DNA of 64,000 nt from Hanleya hanleyi. Taxonomy: Eukaryota; Mollusca; Polyplacophora; Lepidopleurida; Hanleyidae. Each line of letters opens with the position of its first letter. The stretch's first letter is position 1. Location: positions 1 through 64,000 of the forward strand of contig JAVTVY010036957.1 of assembly GCA_036873755.1 (NCBI GenBank). The letters run 5' to 3'. The position numbers were made by a program, and so were the translations under genes. Shown piece after piece: positions 13,601-28,600 of this stretch. Under the pieces are notes generated by a model. It did no database searches and had not been told where the DNA came from. It worked only from the letters and a program-made list of their open reading frames with translations.

Positions 13601-16600
13601 TTTAACATCGCCAAAAGCCTTTCGTAGTCATTCATTTGAAGCTAATATTTTCCATGTTATTGACAATGATTAGGGAGAGGATTCCCTATAGCTGATCCCT
13701 TATCGGCTTCTTTTATAACAATACGTTTGCTATTGCGTATAGACTCTTGCGAGACAGTTTTCTTCTTTTGCCAAGTTACATCTAAGTTGTTTACGACTGC
13801 TCTTATCATCTGGCTGATGATTCAGAAAATCGGCAAATATGTCCAACTCAGTGTTCCTACCTTTTCAATGGTTGTTTCTAACTAACGAAGGATCAGTACA
13901 TAATTATTCGCGTTGTATTAAAAATCAAAAAAACATATATATATATTCACATTATGCTATTCATATATTATCGAAAATGGTTGTGTGTAGTGTTGGTCAT
14001 TGTTCATATGGTCGAAGCGAACATCTTCTGTTTTAGGGTTGAAGATGTTTAGTCGGCTTAATTATCTACATAATTAATTTTGATCTGTCAGAGGCAGATG
14101 TGGTTGATTACATCTCCAAAGATATAAAATACATGATCACACCTAGATTAACCAAATTATTTTATTTTATTAGGTGAACATTCCGAGAGTAATAACCTGT
14201 GTTGTTTCACTTTCAACATGTTTGCTGTATGTCATATCAGTCAACTGCATATTTAATCTCATTCATTTCGGGCGCTCAAATCATCTACGTAAATGAGAAA
14301 CGAATTGAACCCTTCATCTAAAGTGCGAAGGTTTCGTCAAACAAAAGTACATATACACTATTCATTATATACGGAGTTTTCTTAAAAATAATTTCAGGTA
14401 AATTACTCTCTAATATATATACCAGTATTTATGGTCTTAATTTCCCTTTATTGATAAATCTCAGACCAGCTTAGTTTTTCGTCTGTTTTGATTGTGTCTA
14501 TATAATAGGACTATACAAGATACATAGATCGAAAGTTATGGATTCGCATTTTAGATACAATATTCGTTGGAGTTCAAGATGTAACCGGCACCCCGCTATC
14601 CAAAATATAATTCGCTTAAGGATGTCCGCTGGTGATTTTTGGCTTTGGCGGCAATTTTGCCTGTTTTTCCTATTGGGTTATCTCCCTTTCCTAGGTAAAG
14701 AGATAGGGATTTCCTTTAAAAGCCTTCTAGCCGAGAATTTCGCACAGCAACATCCATCCAATTTGATGAATTTTGGTAGACATTGTGATTATCTGCAAAC
14801 AGAATATAAGAAATAATTAAATACTATTGATATGAATTCTTCATGAATATGCTTCAAAACCAGGACTATTCCCTATGTTTTCTGGGTTATCAACTGGAGC
14901 ATGGATCAGTCCACTTAACGTTGCCTGCAGCTAAAAAATGCTCACCAACGTATATTTTTTCTTTGTTTTTTCTCATATTACACAATTGTGAATGCAACAA
15001 CACACATTATTCAAAAAGTTAGTTACTTTGATTTACCACCAGCGGACATCCGTAATAATTTTTATATCCCCGCAACAATTAAATCAAAAGTGGAGGTCAC
15101 CATATTGTCACAAGCTATGGTCGCCCATCCACAAGGTGATCCCCAGTCTCGAATTAACACAGGTATTAGAGAACTAACCATACTATTAGTGTTTTCATTT
15201 GTACAAATGCTACAAAGGTAGCAGTTAAACATTCTGTATCATCTAAACACAAATAAAACATGAGGAGTCACTATGTTCATTATAAAGCAGAAAACTAATT
15301 ATTTTGATATTTCTCCTTCTGTTTTCATGTTAATTTTTGCTAAACTGAGATGGCTGCATGGTAACAAATTAGGTCATATTTAAATACCTATTTTTCTCAG
15401 TTGTTTAGGGGGTTAGTGATGTGATCGTTGTTGTTGTTACAGAATATTTTGGAAAATGTTGAAAAGGGTAATCCTGAGAGTGAAATAATCTAAATCCGAT
15501 ATCGTATTCAGCTTGCATCGTTCATTTTAATTCTCAGGCAGTCTGAATCCTCAAATTGCCTGAGATTTAACTACTTAATAATGGGGACCTGTACATACAT
15601 GTACACATTATAGAATTTTCGGTCTTCAAGACGGCAAGGGCTTGTGCGCGATCTTAAGATGTTGTAACGCAAAGTCGCCTGTAGACTCGGGTGATGGTCT
15701 CTATAAAACCTGTGCATATAATAGATTCCAGTTTCGGCGTACGAGATTTTTCGAAGACTTGATAGCCTCTTTAAATGAGACAAGATACAACAATGACGGA
15801 GTCCATGTCTGCTGAATATTAAGCCGGTTTATTGTAAATTCATTCCACCTAACTTAGGAATGATCGACAGCATTTGGCAAGGCAAACCAACAAACCAACA
15901 CAACTTCATTAACATCAGACCATTTTGTAACTGGTCATTTTCAAAACTGGAGATAGTACATCTATCATCGGAGACATGCTGGTGAATTAGCCTTCATTGA
16001 GACCTGATGGTATTAGTCTTCATTGAGACCTGATGGTATTTGTCTGCCTGTATGTGCCGTCATCCCTTTTTATACAATGCTATGACATTACAGGGTCAAG
16101 TTAACTCAAAACTAAATCCTCAAACTTTCGATAAAGTTTGGACAAGCTGCTCAGCTATATGTCTCATTATCTGAACGCACCCGTCAAACTTGGGTTCCAT
16201 GGAGTACAGCCTAGTGCATTTTACTTATCCACATTATTAAATCATATATCTAAATATCGAAGATCGAATCTGACGCCTACAGGAAATACAGTCAAATATA
16301 ATTTCGCATAGAAACTAACTGACAATGCTTGACCCTACAGGTCGTTGGATAGGATGTTTATATTAACAGGCAACATACAACACCAAAAACAATTCCCTCA
16401 TGCCCATCTGTCTGTCTCTCAATATAACATGCATGTACTGTACATCATATACGAATCGATAATAAGATACAGTGTGAAAGCTTATGAAATCATTAATTTT
16501 AACTCAAGGAAAAAGTTAATATAATAAACTTGCTGGGACAAGTATGGTGGATAAGAAATCACTATTTCACAACATGCACCTCCCAGTCCCAAACCTGGAC

Positions 16601-19600
16601 CTGAACTTCACAATCTCATTAATCCATGCCATCTCATACACAAACCCAACCACCTCGCTGGGATCTAATAATACCCCATCCACCAGTCAGATTTTTGGAC
16701 CGGATTTCCGGCTGCGCGCACATCGCCGGAAGTGATATCATATATAGTAAAATAGATGTTTGCTGAATATTTTGATTACTTTTCAAGTCCGCATAATACC
16801 TCGGTTGACCTAGCGTTAAAAAGAATTATCTGAAGATTATTTTCCCTGGACAGAGCATTTGAAAAGTAGTTCGCTCATGTGCAAAACTGAAGGAGTTGTT
16901 CGGCCGGGTTCAAAATGAACCTTGCGTACGTGGGTTTTCCCCTCCTCAAAATAACGTTCGATACAAGTTTGCGTCATGGTTGTTAGGGCTCAGACTACTA
17001 TGCCATCGACAGTATGACTGTTTCTTTCGCAAGTTTTTTATTTTAAATTTTCTACCAAAAAAAACTCCCACAAATTATAGGTCAGAAACTTATACCATTT
17101 AAACTGGAAGTATCGAGCATGTTCGAAACGTCCCTTTACTAACACAACACAATGCAATATTTGTTTAACCTCCGAATTACAAAAGTAAAATATGTGTTGC
17201 CTGTCTGGTAATCATTTCCAGTATTTGAACAGAATGACTTGATACTATAAACAGGAGGCCCTTTGTTAAAGTCTCAGCGATGTCGCGTTGAAGATCGTGA
17301 GTTCACGCGAGATTCGAATTCGAAATTGAAAGTGACTATCGTGACAAAACAGAGGCGGTTTGAGGTTATCCACATCCTACATAAGGACCAATTGTTAATT
17401 GCTATCAACAGAAAACAATCGACAATTTGAATACCGATTTGGATAGTCGCGGTTCGTCAGCTTCTTAACCTGACAACGGATTATGTTTCAGTGGTAAACT
17501 TATACACTGAATAATGAGTCCGAATCAGTCTACCCGGTCAAAAGAGGTAATATATCTGAGCTAAAACATACCTTTATGGAGAGAGGTCAAACTGGATCAA
17601 TCAATATCCCGCATTCCGATTCCCTTGTCCTATATAATCTAACATGGCCATGTTCGAGAAAATATGGAAATTAATACCTTCCATCAAAAAGATGCCAATC
17701 AATATATACCAGTGAGATTGACTAACGTCAGTAACTCCTCTGGAATATCCATCTCATCTACATAGGGATGAAATTAGGCTTGGTTATCGACGGTCTTTCA
17801 TCTTGCGAAAAGATTTTCTATATTAGCGATAGCAGGTCTCCAGTTTTTGGTAACCTGTCGTCATTTAGACCCGGCAGACAGACCTGGGTTTAGGAAGTCT
17901 ATTTTTGTAAATAGCGCGACCCACTTTCTCCAGCTTCTAAATCCCTGTCTATATCCTCGTGAATAAACATCACATATAGATTATAGATTATGTCCAGCAA
18001 TCGACTATCGTTCTATTGTCACCAGACGTATATCGCAAGTCATGTGATGTTTAACTTAAAATTCTCGTTCCACAGCACCATTACATGTTACAAAAATCAT
18101 TCATGTATTTTTCCAACGCCTTGCCAAATATACCGGATATCTTGCATCTGCATCGAGGCTATCCCAAGCCATCTCTCTGAATGATGTAGGAGGCAAAATA
18201 GATTTTTATGGGAGCTTCGGCACAGATAAGTAGTTCCAGAAACGAGCGACGTGATCCAGCTCATATCACGGAAGCATATCATATCATATCCACCGATCAA
18301 GAACTGCAAACAAAAATATTTATATATTAATTGCGCCCGCGCGCATAACGTTTCCTTGAAAGAACAATGAAAAATAACTTTATCTTAGGGTACCATATCA
18401 CCTCATAGAGAGAAGTTCGAAAATAGATATTTTGTTTTGCAAAGTAGTCCGGGGCGGTCGATGTACGAGTCTAGTCTCAACTCGCTTGGATGCTCTAATA
18501 ATGTAGGCAAATCAGGTCAATCTAACGGGTGAATTCCTATCATATCAATATATGTCATTTGAAAAAATGTCATCATTCATTACTATTATTAGATTGCCAA
18601 TAGGTATGTCTGGCTGGTACGTTAGTCGCGATCATCATAAACAAAGACAATTCTATTACATTAATTATATAGGTCAATCACCTGCGGCCTTTGGTCCCTG
18701 ACTGATCGGTAGAAGAATAAAGCATGGTTTAGAAGCGTGCATACAATTCATTTCAATGTATATGTAAAATATAATCGAATCAAAACTAATACTTCGTAAA
18801 TTACTTCTAGAATGAGCACCTCTCCCCTCGAGAGCACACCGATAATTACTAATACTAATGCTGGAATATAGTTTCCAAAAGCTGATATATCCAGAGTTAG
18901 GACAAAATGTTCTTGGTTACTGTAAAATGAAAACAAATAATAACAAAATATGAAATAAAAAAAAGACAATTTCTTAAAATGAGTATTTCTCACAATGCAC
19001 CCAGTTTATGTGTTACTTGTAAGATAATTCCCAATTATTTTCTAATCGCTGTTAATGTAGTTCGAATTAAAAACATAATCCAAATAAGGAAAATTGATTA
19101 AATTTAACATATAGCTTTGACGTCTGATATTTTGAAAATATGGTATATCTATGCCTTACATCTAATTATTTTTAGGATGACACTGTATCGGTAAAGCACA
19201 AATACTTGTACTGGATGGGCCAGTCCCGTGTAGGACTTGAACCCGCGCCCTCAGAGTTTGGCACCAAATCGCCAGCAGTAAATCTCGTGGAAGCTGAATT
19301 ATTATACAAAAATAATTGGATATATTTGTTACCCACTTTCTAAATGGCAGAAGTATACATATCTGTCATAAATGAGCGCAGGACAAACACGCCATGTTTT
19401 AGGGAGCTTCTTGAAATTAGGGCATGAGTTCCTTGAAAGGAATGGCATATGCCGGTTATCCAAATGGGATACACTATGACTAGTGTAGTGTTCTGATCAG
19501 CATGGATAGGAGTTCCAGTTGGAATGGCATACCCGGTACGCTATTCCCTGCCATTCCCTATGTGCTGTTGAATGGCAAGCCAGATGCCATCCTTTCTTTG

Positions 19601-22600
19601 GTGAGTTCGAAAATGGATGCCAGGGAGTTCCTTAGAGTTTCAACTTGGCGCACCATGCCACGCCATTTGGAATGCCTTATGCCAGTTCCTAGTATGTCCT
19701 AATTTCAAGAAGCTCCCTTACCTATATAAAACTATACGGTAAAATTGAATGCCGGTAACTTCGTGTCTAAATGTGTGTTTGAATGACTGGGTTTAGACCT
19801 TTTTTCACAATCTCATTAATCCATGCCATCTCATACACAAACCCAACCACCTCGCTGGGATCTAATAATACCCCACCCACCAGTCAGATTTTTGGACCGG
19901 ATTTCCGGCTGCGCGCACATCGCCGGAAGTGATATCATATATAGTAAAATAGATGTTTGCTGAATATTTTGATTACTTTTCAAGTCCGCATAATACCTCG
20001 GTTGACCTAGCGTTAAAAAGAATTATCTGAAGATTATTTTCCCTGGACAGAGCATTTGAAAAGTAGTTCGCTCATGTGCAAAACTGAAGGAGTTGTTCGG
20101 CCGGGTTCAAAATGAACCTTGCGTACGTGGGTTTTCCCCTCCTCAAAATAACGTTCGATACAAGTTTGCGTCATGGTTGTTAGGGCTCAGACTACTATGC
20201 CATCGACAGTATGACTGTTTCTTTCGCAAGTTTTTTATTTTAAATTTTCTACCAAAAAAAACTCCCACAAATTATAGGTCAGAAACTTATACCATTTAAA
20301 CTGGAAGTATCGAGCATGTTCGAAACGTCCCTTTACTAACACAACACAATGCAATATTTGTTTAACCTCCGAATTACAAAAGTAAAATATGTGTTGCCTG
20401 TCTGGTAATCATTTCCAGTATTTGAACAGAATGACTTGATACTATAAACAGGAGGCCCTTTGTTAAAGTCTCAGCGATGTCGCGTTGAAGATCGTGAGTT
20501 CACGCGAGATTCGAATTCGAAATTGAAAGTGACTATCGTGACAAAACAGAGGCGGTTTGAGGTTATCCACATCCTACATAAGGACCAATTGTTAATTGCT
20601 ATCAACAGAAAACAATCGACAATTTGAATACCGATTTGGATAGTCGCGGTTCGTCAGCTTCTTAACCTGACAACGGATTATGTTTCAGTGGTAAACTTAT
20701 ACACTGAATAATGAGTCCGAATCAGTCTACCCGGTCAAAAGAGGTAATATATCTGAGCTAAAACATACCTTTATGGAGAGAGGTCAAACTGGATCAATCA
20801 ATAACCCGCATTCCGATTCCCTTGTCCTATATAATCTAACATGGCCATGTTCGAGAAAATATGGAAATTAATACCTTCCATCAAAAAGATGCCAATCAAT
20901 ATATACCAGTGAGATTGACTAACGTCAGTAACTCCTCTGGAATATCCATCTCATCTACATAGGGATGAAATTAGGCTTGGTTATCGACGGTCTTTCATCT
21001 TGCGAAAAGATTTTCTATATTAGCGATAGCAGGTCTCCAGTTTTTGGTAACCTGTCGTCATTTAGACCCGGCAGACAGACCTGGGTTTAGGAAGTCTATT
21101 TTTGTAAATAGCGCGACCCACTTTCTCCAGCTTCTAAATCCCTGTCTATATCCTCGTGAATAAACATCACATATAGATTATAGATTATGTCCAGCAATCG
21201 ACTATCGTTCTATTGTCACCAGACGTATATCGCAAGTCATGTGATGTTTAACTTAAAATTCTCGTTCCACAGCACCATTACATGTTACAAAAATCATTCA
21301 TGTATTTTTCCAACGCCTTGCCAAATATACCGGATATCTTGCATCTGCATCGAGGCTATCCCAAGCCATCTCTCTGAATGATGTAGGAGGCAAAATAGAT
21401 TTTTATGGGAGCTTCGGCACAGATAAGTAGTTCCAGAAACGAGCGACGTGATCCAGCTCATATCACGGAAGCATATCATATCATATCCACCGATCAAGAA
21501 CTGCAAACAAAAATATTTATATATTAATTGCGCCCGCGCGCATAACGTTTCCTTGAAAGAACAATGAAAAATAACTTTATCTTAGGGTACCATATCACCT
21601 CATAGAGAGAAGTTCGAAAATAGATATTTTGTTTTGCAAAGTAGTCCGGGGCGGTCGATGTACGAGTCTAGTCTCAACTCGCTTGGATGCTCTAATAATG
21701 TAGGCAAATCAGGTCAATCTAACGGGTGAATTCCTATCATATCAATATATGTCATTTGAAAAAATGTCATCATTCATTACTATTATTAGATTGCCAATAG
21801 GTATGTCTGGCTGGTACGTTAGTCGCGATCATCATAAACAAAGACAATTCTATTACATTAATTATATAGGTCAATCACCTGCGGCCTTTGGTCCCTGACT
21901 GATCGGTAGAAGAATAAAGCATGGTTTAGAAGCGTGCATACAATTCATTTCAATGTATATGTAAAATATAATCGAATCAAAACTAATACTTCGTAAATTA
22001 CTTCTAGAATGAGCACCTCTCCCCTCGAGAGCACACCGATAATTACTAATACTAATGCTGGAATATAGTTTCCAAAAGCTGATATATCCAGAGTTAGGAC
22101 AAAATGTTCTTGGTTACTGTAAAATGAAAACAAATAATAACAAAATATGAAATAAAAAAAAGACAATTTCTTAAAATGAGTATTTCTCACAATGCACCCA
22201 GTTTATGTGTTACTTGTAAGATAATTCCCAATTATTTTCTAATCGCTGTTAATGTAGTTCGAATTAAAAACATAATCCAAATAAGGAAAATTGATTAAAT
22301 TTAACATATAGCTTTGACGTCTGATATTTTGAAAATATGGTATATCTATGCCTTACATCTAATTATTTTTAGGATGACACTGTATCGGTAAAGCACAAAT
22401 ACTTGTACTGGATGGGCCAGTCCCGTGTAGGACTTGAACCCGCGCCCTCAGAGTTTGGCACCAAATCGCCAGCAGTAAATCTCGTGGAAGCTGAATTATT
22501 ATACAAAAATAATTGGATATATTTGTTACCCACTTTCTAAATGGCAGAAGTATACATATCTGTCATAAATGAGCGCAGGACAAACACGCCATGTTTTAGG

Positions 22601-25600
22601 GAGCTTCTTGAAATTAGGGCATGAGTTCCTTGAAAGGAATGGCATATGCCGGTTATCCAAATGGGATACACTATGACTAGTGTAGTGTTCTGATCAGCAT
22701 GGATAGGAGTTCCAGTTGGAATGGCATACCCGGTACGCTATTCCCTGCCATTCCCTATGTGCTGTTGAATGGCAAGCCAGATGCCATCCTTTCTTTGGTG
22801 AGTTCGAAAATGGATGCCAGGGAGTTCCTTAGAGTTTCAACTTGGCGCACCATGCCACGCCATTTGGAATGCCTTATGCCAGTTCCTAGTATGTCCTAAT
22901 TTCAAGAAGCTCCCTTACCTATATAAAACTATACGGTAAAATTGAATGCCGGTAACTTCGTGTCTAAATGTGTGTTTGAATGACTGGGTTTAGACCTTTT
23001 TTCACAATCTCATTAATCCATGCCATCTCATACACAAACCCAACCACCTCGCTGGGATCTAATAATACCCCACCCACCAGTCAGATTTTTGGACCGGATT
23101 TCCGGCTGCGCGCACATCGCCGGAAGTGATATCATATATAGTAAAATAGATGTTTGCTGAATATTTTGATTACTTTTCAAGTCCGCATAATACCTCGGTT
23201 GACCTAGCGTTAAAAAGAATTATCTGAAGATTATTTTCCCTGGACAGAGCATTTGAAAAGTAGTTCGCTCATGTGCAAAACTGAAGGAGTTGTTCGGCCG
23301 GGTTCAAAATGAACCTTGCGTACGTGGGTTTTCCCCTCCTCAAAATAACGTTCGATACAAGTTTGCGTCATGGTTGTTAGGGCTCAGACTACTATGCCAT
23401 CGACAGTATGACTGTTTCTTTCGCAAGTTTTTTATTTTAAATTTTCTACCAAAAAAAACTCCCACAAATTATAGGTCAGAAACTTATACCATTTAAACTG
23501 GAAGTATCGAGCATGTTCGAAACGTCCCTTTACTAACACAACACAATGCAATATTTGTTTAACCTCCGAATTACAAAAGTAAAATATGTGTTGCCTGTCT
23601 GGTAATCATTTCCAGTATTTGAACAGAATGACTTGATACTATAAACAGGAGGCCCTTTGTTAAAGTCTCAGCGATGTCGCGTTGAAGATCGTGAGTTCAC
23701 GCGAGATTCGAATTCGAAATTGAAAGTGACTATCGTGACAAAACAGAGGCGGTTTGAGGTTATCCACATCCTACATAAGGACCAATTGTTAATTGCTATC
23801 AACAGAAAACAATCGACAATTTGAATACCGATTTGGATAGTCGCGGTTCGTCAGCTTCTTAACCTGACAACGGATTATGTTTCAGTGGTAAACTTATACA
23901 CTGAATAATGAGTCCGAATCAGTCTACCCGGTCAAAAGAGGTAATATATCTGAGCTAAAACATACCTTTATGGAGAGAGGTCAAACTGGATCAATCAATA
24001 ACCCGCATTCCGATTCCCTTGTCCTATATAATCTAACATGGCCATGTTCGAGAAAATATGGAAATTAATACCTTCCATCAAAAAGATGCCAATCAATATA
24101 TACCAGTGAGATTGACTAACGTCAGTAACTCCTCTGGAATATCCATCTCATCTACATAGGGATGAAATTAGGCTTGGTTATCGACGGTCTTTCATCTTGC
24201 GAAAAGATTTTCTATATTAGCGATAGCAGGTCTCCAGTTTTTGGTAACCTGTCGTCATTTAGACCCGGCAGACAGACCTGGGTTTAGGAAGTCTATTTTT
24301 GTAAATAGCGCGACCCACTTTCTCCAGCTTCTAAATCCCTGTCTATATCCTCGTGAATAAACATCACATATAGATTATAGATTATGTCCAGCAATCGACT
24401 ATCGTTCTATTGTCACCAGACGTATATCGCAAGTCATGTGATGTTTAACTTAAAATTCTCGTTCCACAGCACCATTACATGTTACAAAAATCATTCATGT
24501 ATTTTTCCAACGCCTTGCCAAATATACCGGATATCTTGCATCTGCATCGAGGCTATCCCAAGCCATCTCTCTGAATGATGTAGGAGGCAAAATAGATTTT
24601 TATGGGAGCTTCGGCACAGATAAGTAGTTCCAGAAACGAGCGACGTGATCCAGCTCATATCACGGAAGCATATCATATCATATCCACCGATCAAGAACTG
24701 CAAACAAAAATATTTATATATTAATTGCGCCCGCGCGCATAACGTTTCCTTGAAAGAACAATGAAAAATAACTTTATCTTAGGGTACCATATCACCTCAT
24801 AGAGAGAAGTTCGAAAATAGATATTTTGTTTTGCAAAGTAGTCCGGGGCGGTCGATGTACGAGTCTAGTCTCAACTCGCTTGGATGCTCTAATAATGTAG
24901 GCAAATCAGGTCAATCTAACGGGTGAATTCCTATCATATCAATATATGTCATTTGAAAAAATGTCATCATTCATTACTATTATTAGATTGCCAATAGGTA
25001 TGTCTGGCTGGTACGTTAGTCGCGATCATCATAAACAAAGACAATTCTATTACATTAATTATATAGGTCAATCACCTGCGGCCTTTGGTCCCTGACTGAT
25101 CGGTAGAAGAATAAAGCATGGTTTAGAAGCGTGCATACAATTCATTTCAATGTATATGTAAAATATAATCGAATCAAAACTAATACTTCGTAAATTACTT
25201 CTAGAATGAGCACCTCTCCCCTCGAGAGCACACCGATAATTACTAATACTAATGCTGGAATATAGTTTCCAAAAGCTGATATATCCAGAGTTAGGACAAA
25301 ATGTTCTTGGTTACTGTAAAATGAAAACAAATAATAACAAAATATGAAATAAAAAAAAGACAATTTCTTAAAATGAGTATTTCTCACAATGCACCCAGTT
25401 TATGTGTTACTTGTAAGATAATTCCCAATTATTTTCTAATCGCTGTTAATGTAGTTCGAATTAAAAACATAATCCAAATAAGGAAAATTGATTAAATTTA
25501 ACATATAGCTTTGACGTCTGATATTTTGAAAATATGGTATATCTATGCCTTACATCTAATTATTTTTAGGATGACACTGTATCGGTAAAGCACAAATACT

Positions 25601-28600
25601 TGTACTGGATGGGCCAGTCCCGTGTAGGACTTGAACCCGCGCCCTCAGAGTTTGGCACCAAATCGCCAGCAGTAAATCTCGTGGAAGCTGAATTATTATA
25701 CAAAAATAATTGGATATATTTGTTACCCACTTTCTAAATGGCAGAAGTATACATATCTGTCATAAATGAGCGCAGGACAAACACGCCATGTTTTAGGGAG
25801 CTTCTTGAAATTAGGGCATGAGTTCCTTGAAAGGAATGGCATATGCCGGTTATCCAAATGGGATACACTATGACTAGTGTAGTGTTCTGATCAGCATGGA
25901 TAGGAGTTCCAGTTGGAATGGCATACCCGGTACGCTATTCCCTGCCATTCCCTGCCATTCCCTATGTGCTGTTGAATGGCAAGCCAGATGCCATCCTTTC
26001 TTTGGTGAGTTCGAAAATGGATGCCAGGGAGTTCCTTAGAGTTTCAACTTGGCGCACCATGCCACGCCATTTGGAATGCCTTATGCCAGTTCCTAGTATG
26101 TCCTAATTTCAAGAAGCTCCCTTACCTATATAAAACTATACGGTAAAATTGAATGCCGGTAACTTCGTGTCTAAATGTGTGTTTGAATGACTGGGTTTAG
26201 ACCTTTTTCCATGAAATATAGCACATGCTGAGGATTTCAATTTCATGTCATAAGTATAATCATAACGCAATCGAGCTAAAATTTTCACATATTGTGTACA
26301 TATATTTATATCGTTATATTAAAACATAATTATTATTAGGACATTTTATTTTTCTGATTTCAACGGCACCACATATAGGTCAAAATCCCGCTGTAGCGTA
26401 ACATCTCTTTTTCGTTTGTAGCTCACATATTTACCGCGTGCATTACTGCTTGGAATAGCCACGCAAAAATGGGCACTTCACCATGCCGATGTCTGAGAAC
26501 AGAAATCAGTGCCAACATCGAATGCTAAAATATAGAGAAAAAAAGTTCAAAGTGTAGTTAGGCGGAAAATAAAGTTTAAATTTTGATTTTTTTTGTAGAT
26601 AGCTTAAATTTGAGCGGTTGTCGACAGTTGTAAGGGATATACTATAAGTCTATTATTATTATTTTCCAGTTGATATGAATGATCACCTGTCTATAAATGT
26701 CGGTTTTGTTGGATATGTATCGAGTGACTTCCAGTCTCGAAAAGAAAAGTAACGAAATCCATTAAATCGGTAACGCCTCGAATGTGCCTGTTCATTCGAA
26801 CCATTCCAAATCCCGTTCCTTCTCATTCACCAAACGTCATATAGACGATCTCCTAGGACGGGGATAATCTTGATATTAGCGACCCTGTGACATCAGCACA
26901 AGACCAGGTAATTCCTAAATCCTCGCAGAGGTTTATCTGGACCTTTTTGGTGATTCGGGCGAGTTCTCGAGTCGTTGCGTCTATTACACAATCTCATGCA
27001 TTTCATTCCCAGCGGTTGTTTTGAATTAGCGCGTCTTATATCTGAAGCCTGCGGGTTTCGCTTTCGATTTCATATGTCGATTTCTGAGGTAATCTGGCCG
27101 GCGATGAAATTCAAACCAGTCAAATTCAAACCTCACTGCGGATTGGCCTGATGAGCTGCTTCAGCGCGCTCACTGATTGGTTCGGTTTAGTGAAAACCCC
27201 TCGAGCTATTTATATCCAGAACTGCTATCGGTAACTAACCAAGCCAGTGTATCGATCGTATCCTATCGATTGATACACTGGCTCGCGAGGATGCTCTGTG
27301 AAGGATATTTACCCCTTCACTGAATTTCAAGTGAACCACTGATAACCGAGATGAAATATCATATGTGGGCCTATAACTTTACAGGAGTGAGTGAGTGAAT
27401 AGAACTTAACGTCGCTTTCAACAATATTTCAGCTATATCGCAACCATCAGCGCTTTCTCTCATATCGACTCCAAGTGAGACAATTATAATTTTGACATAG
27501 TTTACTACCCATTTCTGGATAGCACTATTCCAGAAGTACCTGCGTCCGGCGTATACATATCTCGCCTGTTAGCATAATTGCTAGATCATGTGCAGACGGT
27601 GACGCCTTTTATCAACGTCACAGAATATCAATGCAGGAAATTGTCAAACAATGCTATACCACCCAACTCCCCCTTTCAGATTTTCCCAAATTCTGTAATA
27701 TCGTATACAAAATACCATCGTAGCGGGAAAGTTCTCTGGCGCTGCTATTCGTAACCTGTGTCTGATATCCGCTTAACCCGGGGCTAGGGGACATTTGAAT
27801 TCATGTGTTTTACATTTCCTTGGTGTTAAAATAAAAAGTCACAACCAAAGCATCACTGTGATACATACCCTGGGAACGACTTTATTCATTTGAATAAAGA
27901 ATAATGAAAAGTGAATAGGATTTTATGTATAGAACATCATGATGTCTTCCAGACATCATTGGAAACTGTTGGCCGTTTCCATCCTGTGCTAACTGTTGAC
28001 CGTTTCCATCCTGTGTTTTTATTATTTTTATTTCATACATGTAGATTTCTTATTTTCATATGAAATAGATTTTATGATTTTTAGCGCTGGAATATTTTAT
28101 GGACTACACTGTTATAAATCACACCGTAAATTTACAGTTAAATGTACTGGCAGAAAAGGTGCCAGTACATTTAACTGTAAAATTACGTTACACCGTATTT
28201 TACAATTACCGTTGAACCGTAAAATGTTGACCGTATTTTATAATTACCGTTTGTTAACAGGCAATCAACTGTAAATTAGGTTGCACTGTAATTTACAATA
28301 ACCGTATTTTTTAACATCTTTAATGTTTAATTGCGTGGCACCGTTGTCTACAGTTATCTGTTCCGTGGAAAAGTATCGGTATGTCACTGGAAGTCCGAAA
28401 TGGCCATTGCTCGTTCGCGTATTTCACCTCTTTGTGTTTACAATGCGGTCGCCACAAGTTTCGTAAATAATGATGAGGGAATCTGTGACGGGAATCTCCA
28501 CGTCAGATAAAACTAAAATTAAAGTTAGCCGCCGGGTCACTCCTTGTGTGTGTTCTGGTAATGCCCTCAATATTGTACAACGCAGGTGTTGGATGTCTCC

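Larger units (their letters stand above)
16607..26208. repeat. Tandem triplication of a 3,197-bp unit
   Basis: The copies start TTCACAATCTCATTAATCC at about 16607, 19804 and 23001. Differences I can see are very few: a T/C near 16688 against 19885, a T/A near 17606 against 20803, and a 10-bp extra TTCCCTGCCA in copy 3 near 25943. Each unit contains a CAACC-element fragment, a tRNA-derived SINE piece and a Harbinger-like MITE. The small open frames recur identically in every copy and have no splice or homology support. The whole array lies in intron 1 of the Pif-like gene. Confidence 0.95.

Noticed and set aside
16896..26106. Five small frames repeated identically in all three array units
   Set aside because: Their conservation comes only from the young duplication. 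They lack splice sites, homology and protein-like composition.
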